A stretch of 64,000 bases of DNA from positions 2,356,001 through 2,420,000 of the forward strand of contig JYIP02000005.1 of NCBI GenBank assembly GCA_001051155.2, given 5' to 3'. A program made the translations under genes and the position numbers. The notes below the pieces were generated by a model that saw nothing but the letters and a program-made list of their open reading frames with translations, searched no databases and was not told the origin of the DNA. This stretch comes from Chrysoporthe austroafricana (taxonomy: Eukaryota > Ascomycota > Sordariomycetes > Diaporthales > Cryphonectriaceae). Shown here one piece after another: positions 58,044 to 64,000 of this stretch (positions are counted from its first letter, which is position 1; each line of letters begins with the position of its first letter).

Positions 58044-58448
58044 ATGTGCTTTCTCAAGACGTACCCAGTATACTGCCACAACTGCTGGAAGCCCGACAGA
58101 TGGAGACATAAATACGACATCTTGGTCTCAGAGAACATCACACATGTCTTCTGCAATAGAGTTGAGTTTGCCCGTAAAGATTGGGAGGGAAGGGACCCGC
58201 ACATAGGAGATTTTCTCGCGTGTCGGAACAGACTACCGCATGACTGGCCTGAAGGGGGCATGCTACTCGAGACTGGTAGACCGAGGGTGAATGTGCCCGC
58301 TGGTCTGAAGCAACGAAACCTCTCAACACGCATTCCTGTGCATGAAGTCCCGTCTTGGGGACTGTGCCCGGACCACAAGGACGCCGTCAAGAACAGCCCC
58401 GGAATAGGCCCCGGTGGGAGGCTTGTGAGATGCCCTCACTTCATCTAG
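58044..58448 (+). CDS. Small Cys-rich fungal protein (MCF-start type), unknown function
   Basis: A single-exon 134-aa frame beginning MCFLKTYPVYCHNCWKPDRW. Cysteines occur as C-x2-C near the start, then single Cys at THVFCNRVEF, FLACRNR, WGLCPDHKD and VRCPHF, which could bind zinc or form structural bridges. No signal peptide or membrane span, so it is probably cytosolic. The start resembles that of the small protein at 60276 and of many short, lineage-restricted ascomycete proteins. No function is known to me. Confidence 0.6.
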   Translation: MCFLKTYPVYCHNCWKPDRWRHKYDILVSENITHVFCNRVEFARKDWEGRDPHIGDFLACRNRLPHDWPEGGMLLETGRPRVNVPAGLKQRNLSTRIPVHEVPSWGLCPDHKDAVKNSPGIGPGGRLVRCPHFI

Positions 58449-58843
58449 AAGTAATGCTGGCTATATTTCTCTAGTATTATTGATTATAATATCATCATGA
58501 TGGGATCCTCCTTTTTGCGTGTCTTCTCGCATGGAGGAAGTGTGAATGAGTCGCTTGCGCGCGCGCGTCCAGACACGGCCGGTGACGTCTAAGCAAGCAC
58601 AAATCCGGACTTGCTCACAGCAGCTACTTAAGATGATGAAAGGCGTGTGGGTCGGGCCGCGCCACTGAAAACCTACAACGCACGCCATTGTGCTTCACGA
58701 CTTCTTTCTTTCGGGTTGTCCTCCTTTGCTCCTTTTCAACCTCAAGTCGTCCGTTCCTTGAAGGGTCAGCCACACACATACACACTCGCGCACTTCCCCA
58801 TCCAGGTCCGCATCGGAAAGCAGGCACCGCAACGCCATAAGAG
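58449..58843. promoter_or_regulatory. Leader/promoter of the bisphosphatase gene
   Basis: 395 nt. A pyrimidine-rich segment near 58700-58740 precedes the start codon. No further gene is seen. Confidence 0.4.
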
Positions 58844-59851
58844 ATGAGCAGCGAGCCGGCGTCCGCGGGTGCGGCAGGCCTTGCCTCGCACCTCCAATCT
58901 CTCGCGCCGGCCGACGGGTCCCACTCGGACCTGTTCAGGTCGGTGCTGCCGGCCGTGGTCGACGCCATCGGCGAGATCGCGGGCGCGCTGAACAGGGCGC
59001 ACCACGTCGCCCTCGCGGGGACGGCCAACACGTTCGGCGACGACCAGCTGAACGTCGACGTCGCGGCGGAGCAGATCCTGCGCAAGACCTTCGCCCAGAG
59101 GTGCCCCTCGGTCGTGACCGCAAGCAGCGAGGAGGACCCGGTGGAGACGGCCGTCCACGGCGGCGCCCCGGGGGCGGCCTCGGAGCAGTACACGGTCGCC
59201 TTTGACCCGCTCGACGGGAGCTCCATCATCGCGCCCAACTGGACCGTCGGCACGATCCTCGGCGTCTGGGACGGGGCGACGGCGATAGGCCAGCCCCCGC
59301 AGAAGCAGATCGCGTCGGTGCTTGGGGTATACGGACCTCGCACGACGGCGGTGATCGCGACCCGCATCCCGGGCTCCAGGCCCGCCTGCCTGGAGGTTGG
59401 CCTCGGGGAGAAGGGCTCTCAGGACTGCGAGATCATCCGGTCGCATGTGGAGCTGCCGGGGCCGCCTTACAAGACCCGCTACTTCGCGCCTGCGAACTTG
59501 CGCGCCGCGGGACAGGACGAGAAGTATATGGCGCTCGTGAACCGGTACATTCAGGAGGGCTATACCCTGAGGTACTCGGGCGGGCTCGTGCCTGATGTGG
59601 TGCATGCCCTGGTCAAAGGCCACGGTATCTACATATCACCTGTGACGGCGAAGAGCAAGGCGAAGCTCAGGCGGCTGTTCGAGCTCTTCCCTATCGCCCT
59701 GATTATCGAGTGCGCGGGTGGTGCGGCCGTCGATCCCACGGACGGCAGGACAATCCTGGATAGAGTGCTGAGAAGCACCGACGAGAGGGCCGGTCTGGTC
59801 TGTGGAACGCCAGCAGAAGTCGAGGCGGTGATGCAGGTGTTGCTGGGCTGA
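58844..59851 (+). CDS. Sedoheptulose-1,7-bisphosphatase-like / class I FBPase-family enzyme
   Basis: A single-exon 335-aa frame. The metal and phosphate sites of the FBPase/SBPase fold are visible: DDQLNVDVAAEQIL (early acidic helix), VTASSEEDPVE (the SEE metal site), VAFDPLDGSSIIAPNWTVGTILGVW (DPLDGSS), a substrate-site NRYIQEGYTLRYSGGLVPDVVHAL (K/R-Y-SG), and LIIECAGGAAVDPTDGRTILDRV near the C terminus. The arrangement is closer to SBPase-type enzymes than to the gluconeogenic FBPase of yeast, which is why I name it so; this remains inference. It would split the 1-phosphate from a sugar bisphosphate in the cytosol. It sits between two MCF-start Cys-rich small genes. Confidence 0.85.
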   Translation: MSSEPASAGAAGLASHLQSLAPADGSHSDLFRSVLPAVVDAIGEIAGALNRAHHVALAGTANTFGDDQLNVDVAAEQILRKTFAQRCPSVVTASSEEDPVETAVHGGAPGAASEQYTVAFDPLDGSSIIAPNWTVGTILGVWDGATAIGQPPQKQIASVLGVYGPRTTAVIATRIPGSRPACLEVGLGEKGSQDCEIIRSHVELPGPPYKTRYFAPANLRAAGQDEKYMALVNRYIQEGYTLRYSGGLVPDVVHALVKGHGIYISPVTAKSKAKLRRLFELFPIALIIECAGGAAVDPTDGRTILDRVLRSTDERAGLVCGTPAEVEAVMQVLLG

Positions 59852-60275
59852 CTTCGGCGTATCTCAAGGTAGAGTCACTCGAGGGTATAGATACAATAGG
59901 TTGAGCACCATATAGAGCGCCGATATAACCAATATTGGAGCGTGCATGGCTCGTGATCCGGAGGAAGTGACTCACTGCTGTACCGACGTCAGAGATATTG
60001 TCTTGCGGAGCGGTGTTGGTACGGCTCAAAGCCCCCAGCAGTCCACGTAGGTGGCTGTTCTTTGAGAATGGCTGGTCATAGTATCGTTGTGGCTCTCGTC
60101 CGGAGGCTCCGCTGGCTGAGAACTATGCAGCTTAAGACAAAGAAAGTGAGATGCGCCCAGGCAGCCTCCGGATCTCTATCCTGGCTCCCTAGTTAAAATG
60201 TGCGTGCTGTAGTTCCTCTTCTCAGAAAACTGGTTTTCTTCCGTGAGTCTGTGACGATAATCCTCAGTCGGCATC
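59852..60275. other. Spacer
   Basis: 424 nt with no supported gene between the bisphosphatase and the next small Cys-rich gene. Confidence 0.4.
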
Positions 60276-60690
60276 ATGTGTTTTCAGATCACCAAGCAGC
60301 GGGTCTGCGCCAGCTCTGACTGCCCTCAGCCACTGATCGGCCAGTGGGTCGAGGAGACGCGCTGTCTCAAGGCGCGCGTGAAGAGAATCTTCAACAAGAA
60401 GCATCAGTGTAATCTGATCACCAGGAATGTGAAGCCAGATGTCGTATGCTCGGTGAGGATCAACCTCTCCCACTTTCAATCTGATGCCACCTTGCGAACA
60501 CACCCTCCCCCCTCCCCTCCTCTCGCCTAATCTATCTTGGCCTCCTCCCGCTCGTTCTACATTTATATTTCTAGCTATTGATCTCTTGTACGAGCGCGAT
60601 TGGGCTAACCAAACTCCGTCGGTGCAGATCTGCATTGAATGCATGCTGAAGGCAAGCGAACTGCAGCTGGTCGGAAGCTACCAGCGTTGA
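60276..60690 (+). CDS. Small Cys-rich fungal protein, two exons, unknown function
   Basis: Exons 60276-60452 and 60628-60690 give 79 aa. The protein starts MCFQITKQRVCASSDCPQPL and has Cys at ETRCLK, HQCNL, VVCS and ICIECML, a spacing compatible with zinc binding. Both junctions are canonical (gtgagg; ggtgcag) and phase 0. The intron is 175 nt, longer than its neighbours and pyrimidine-rich. The start and Cys layout recall the gene at 58044. Function unknown. Confidence 0.55.
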
Positions 60691-61414
60691 GCGCCCAGGT
60701 GGCGAACGACGACATGTCCGACACCGCGACCATGGGAGGGTAACAGGTACAGGGGACTGCTCAGGAGCATCTCAGAGGGGGCTGATGCAGGCACATCGTG
60801 CGCCTCTGGAGACTGTGGCCAGAATGCATACAGGAGGGTGGGGGAAACGGCGCTGATGTCAAGTATCTCGGCGAGGTTTAGACAATATACTTAGGAGGCG
60901 TCGCGAAATCCAACGGTTTTCTGCATCGTGTGTGATGTGTGTTTGGGCAACCCGGGAGTTGGGGGTAATGCCAATATTCGTGTTCGAATAGCGCCAGCAA
61001 TACGATGAATGCTCTTTGTAGGAGACGATCTCGACGCTGAACGGCAGATGGGCTAGAACTAACTGCCAAGACGACCTGGCTGGAAGGAATCAAGATAGAG
61101 AGCAGATAGACGCTGGAAGTCATCTTTAGGGGTCCCCATTAGGTAAGCTCCAGTGCGCTCTTATCACTAACCGTCCGCATCGGGTTGGGCGAACCCTGCC
61201 GAGGCGCTCCAACGACGATTAATGCGATCTACATCTCGGGCTTGTCAGTCTCTGCTGACGAGATTTCCTCCACGCTGCTTCCTCGGTCGCCGCTGATCCC
61301 GCAGAGACTCGACATCCCTCCGTCTGTTGATTCTCCCCGGCGAAAACACCAATTGGGACCGCTTCATATCACGACGACCTACCGGTGATACTCGATACCT
61401 GCGCGCATCCCATC
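60691..61414. other. Spacer/promoter of the SHR3 gene
   Basis: No gene supported in 724 nt. The right end is the leader of the SHR3 homologue. Confidence 0.4.
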
Positions 61415-62150
61415 ATGTCCGGCGTTTTCAAGATTGACCGTAACAAGACTGTGCGGTCGAAGGACTACCGCGGGTCTAGCTCCTTCGCGACATTCCTCAT
61501 CGTCGGGCGTAAGCTGCCCCCCCCCCCCTCTTTGTGTCGCTGCATCTTCGAGAAGACCCGCCTGCTGACAGCCCTCCCTCCCTTCCGTAGCCGTCTGCTT
61601 CTTCCTGGGCATAATCTTCGCCCAGTTCCCCTACGACTACCCCCTCCTGTGGACCTCCGCCCCCGTCGCGCCCACCTTCTTCGACCAGCTCGAGACGCAC
61701 CTCAAGTTCATGCACCAGTCGCCGCCGCTGATCGCCCGCCTGCTGCACATCATGGTGGCCGTCGGCTTCCTGGGCTTCTTCATCAAGCTGTTCCGGCCCT
61801 CTGAGAGCAACATGCTCTTCGACGGCGCCTCGCTCGTCATGTACCTGATCGGCGTCGGCGTGTACGTCGCCAACATCGTCAAGGGGCTCCGGGCCGTCTC
61901 GAGCGACATCTGGGCCGAGGGCGGGTTCAAGGAGACGCACGAAGGGCCGCTGACCGGCGAGGTCATCCTGGGGCGCGAGGACAGCCTCAAGGTCCTCGCC
62001 GCCAGCAACACCATCCTGGCCCTGGTGCTCGTCGGCGTGCTGGTGCTGCAGGGCGGCCAGTGGTATGCGGATCGCAAGGAGCTGGATGACTACGAGCTCA
62101 TCGAGCAGCAGGAGGAGCAGGCGAAGAGCTCGGCCAAGAAGAAGCAGTAG
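61415..62150 (+). CDS. SHR3: SHR3, ER chaperone for amino-acid permeases
   Basis: Two exons, 61415-61508 and 61591-62150 (C|gtaagc...cgtag|CC), give 217 aa. Features are a short N-terminal part (SSFATFLIVGPVCFFLGIIFAQFPYDYPLLW), four hydrophobic spans (including LIARLLHIMVAVGFLGFFIKLF, MLFDGASLVMYLIGVGVYVANIV and VLAASNTILALVLVGVLVLQGG) and a charged C-terminal tail ending KSSAKKKQ, which has a di-lysine-like ER signal. In yeast, Shr3 keeps amino-acid permeases soluble in the ER membrane during folding and lets them exit. A C-rich run lies in the intron. Assignment is firm. Confidence 0.92.
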
Positions 62151-63329
62151 ACCGGTGGACCCCGGCGGGGTGTGTGTGTGGGTATGTGACGGCGTGCAGG
62201 TCACAGTTACGGGCCGCACCGGTTTCTGTAAGTCTGGAGACGGGGATGCGAAGTCTAATTGCATAAGGGTGCGTTTGTATGGTCGGCAGGGCCCATGGTC
62301 ACGGATCGTAGACCTGGCAGGCCCCTTGTACGTAGGCATTCTCATGGGAAAGGGCATTGACCCGTCTCACCTGCTCTGTGTGCAAATGCAAAGCCCCTCC
62401 TCGCCTCGTCATGGTTGCGCCGTCCACTAGTCACGGTAGATAGTACGAGATCCCGACTCGCCCTGCACGGCTACAAATGGATCGGATCGTTCGCGTTCAA
62501 CCAGTCAACTGGTGGCATGGCCGTTGACGGTACCGGGTAATGGTATGCTTTGACTGGGGGGAAAACCGTCGGTGAATTTACGGGGAATTCTTCGCTCGAA
62601 CCTGGGTGAGACCAAGGCTTGTTCGGGTTTTCGAGGCACGTTAGGGCCCCGTCTCGTTAACCTTTTTCATAGCCACACTAGTAGTCAGACCTGTATTCTG
62701 TCCTATGATTTCCAGATGCTCGTGCTCTGTCATTATACAGATCTTAGAACAGGGCTGACTAGGGCGTAGCATTATGTAGGGCATGAGATTGCCGGACAGC
62801 ATCACTAGATCAGCGCCGAACGGAGGCATGTCACGTTGGCTGGCACAGCGGAGATGAACAGACGAGAGCCTCCTAATTAACTGCTATCAAACTGCCTAAT
62901 CCTAGTCAAAACGAGGGTAGTGAGTTGGGTGTCCCTCCTTATGTGTCATCCGGTCGTGTGAATCTCTTAAAAGTCTTGCATCTTGCGAGCTGGTGTGTCT
63001 TCTTTTCCAAAGCCTCATAAACAATCGTATCATCCCCGCAACGTGGGTTTCTGGAACATAACTGATCCCAGCCTGGCGCTCACGCACTCGGCACCATACT
63101 GGAGGGCCTGCGTGCGGCGGCTTGGTGTGGTCTGTGGAACAGGACATGAGAAAGGAGAAAGGTATCATCGGTATCGTGTCGTATCAGGGTGAGATATAGA
63201 GAAGAGAAGTGTCATGAAGAGAAAAAAAAAAGATTGGAATGAAATGAAAATCAAAGGATATGATGCTGAGACGCCGACCAAGATGCGAATAAGCCGCCAA
63301 ACGTCAAGGAGATCGAAGAGAGTGGCAAT
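62151..63329. other. 1.2-kb spacer between convergent genes
   Basis: No gene is supported. It should hold the 3' ends of SHR3 and of the PH-domain gene; an A-rich run lies at about 63221-63231. Confidence 0.45.
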
Positions 63330-64000
63330 TTAGATCATGTTCCCGTTCACGCTGACCTCGAAGCCCTCGCCCTTCTGCCTCAGGGCCTTGGCCAGCATCA
63401 GCTCCCTCATCCAGTCGATCCTCTCGTCACGGCTCCTCACCGCGAAGTGGTGTGTCTTGCCGGTGCCGTTCGACGCCTCGGGCGGCGGCGGCGGCAGCGC
63501 CGTGTCATCCAGGCTCCCGTTCCGGCGGTGCGCCGACGCCCCGGACAGCGAGCTCTCCCGCTTCCGGAGCCTGACGCCCCCCTTCATGTCCGCCTGCGGG
63601 ATCAGCTGGAAGCTGAACGCGGCGATGTCCTCCTTGGTCATGCCCTTGTCCTTGCGGATGCTCATGGCCTTGAACGCCGCGTTGAGCTTGCTCGTCGACG
63701 CCAGCCCCGCGCAGGCGATCGCGTAGTCGTCGATGTCGATGTACTCGAGCGTGCGGTCGACCTCGCGCCGGTCCTTGTGCACCGCGAGGCGTGTCCCCTT
63801 GAGGGTGACGTACTGCTCGTGCCACTCGTGCCGGAGCATCTTGGTCTTGCGCTTCTTCATGTACCCCTGGTACTGGTACCCGTCCAGGTCCTTGGGGTTG
63901 CCCGCGAGGGCAGACGGGTTGGCCATGCTGGCGGAGGAGATGCTGCTGCTAGGCGTGTGCTGCTTGCTGCTGCTTGTGCTGCTGCCGCTGCCGCCGCTGC
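63330..64000 (-). CDS. PH-domain protein, C-terminal part (gene runs off the window)
   Basis: The minus-strand frame stays open from the window end at 64000 to the stop at 63330, so the true start lies outside. Before an internal Met at 63926 there is a Ser/Gly/Thr-rich segment. The domain begins DLDGYQYQGYMKKRKTKMLRHEWHEQYVTLKGTRLAVHKD, a clear pleckstrin-homology beta-strand set, continues LEYIDIDDYAIACAG, and after an insert with RRNGSLDDTALPPPPPEASNG ends HHFAVRSRDERIDWMRELMLAKALRQKGEGF, the C-terminal PH helix with its Trp. It likely binds phosphoinositides at a membrane (family knowledge). Partners and the rest of the protein cannot be seen. Confidence 0.85.
   Translation of the reverse strand, partial: SGGSGSSTSSSKQHTPSSSISSASMANPSALAGNPKDLDGYQYQGYMKKRKTKMLRHEWHEQYVTLKGTRLAVHKDRREVDRTLEYIDIDDYAIACAGLASTSKLNAAFKAMSIRKDKGMTKEDIAAFSFQLIPQADMKGGVRLRKRESSLSGASAHRRNGSLDDTALPPPPPEASNGTGKTHHFAVRSRDERIDWMRELMLAKALRQKGEGFEVSVNGNMI

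Noticed and set aside
1..64000. CRISPR arrays, bacterial operons, insertion sequences
   Set aside because: No spaced direct repeats or bacterial-type organisation are present; the DNA is eukaryotic with spliced genes.

Overview
This window is nuclear DNA of a filamentous ascomycete, most likely a Sordariomycete. The evidence is many short introns (about 50-100 nt, with CTRAC/CTAAT-like branch sites and mostly GT-AG borders), single-copy fungal housekeeping genes (RIC1, TEX1/THO3, RRN3, PRP16, PWP1, TLS1/Hep59, SHR3), fungal-specific families (RTA1, Zn2Cys6 regulator, HsbA-like wall protein) and a nuclear tRNA-Phe with a 15-nt intron. All spliced models were built by hand from the sequence; for nearly all of them reading phase closes across every junction.

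Layout. 1.4-12 kb is a conserved gene-dense block: a PHO84-like phosphate transporter (+), RIC1 (-), TEX1 (+) and RRN3 (-). 13-20 kb holds a small secreted protein with a GA microsatellite in its intron, an RTC5/MEAK7-N-terminus-like protein and an RTA1-type membrane protein. 20-28 kb holds a six-exon Zn2Cys6 regulator, a low-complexity 3.6-kb promoter region with one ambiguous base, and a conserved uncharacterised fungal protein. 29-31.9 kb holds a Cys/Met-metabolism PLP enzyme and a secreted lipocalin-like protein of the Diels-Alderase/kievitone-hydratase type.

32-40 kb looks like an accessory block. It has a RidA-like gene without a visible N terminus, tRNA-Phe, a DEDDh-type nuclease, a repeat-tailed HsbA-like protein, a reading frame interrupted by one TAG, and long gene-poor stretches. 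40.5-44.4 kb has a membrane-anchored NodB-fold deacetylase and a protein with two CRIB-like motifs. 44.4-50.1 kb is gene-poor and carries a decayed glutathione S-transferase. 50.2-64 kb returns to conserved genes: PRP16, PWP1, an acylphosphatase, TLS1/Hep59, a sedoheptulose-bisphosphatase-like enzyme between two small MCF-type Cys-rich proteins, SHR3, and a PH-domain protein cut by the window end.

I did not find a convincing new multi-gene system. The strongest unusual signals are two microexons (8 nt in the phosphate transporter, 13 nt in the acylphosphatase), each needed to rebuild a family signature; a lone TAG in the loop of a perfect 7-bp hairpin inside an otherwise open frame; a GST gene with stop codons of transition type; and duplicated CRIB-like motifs in an uncharacterised protein.
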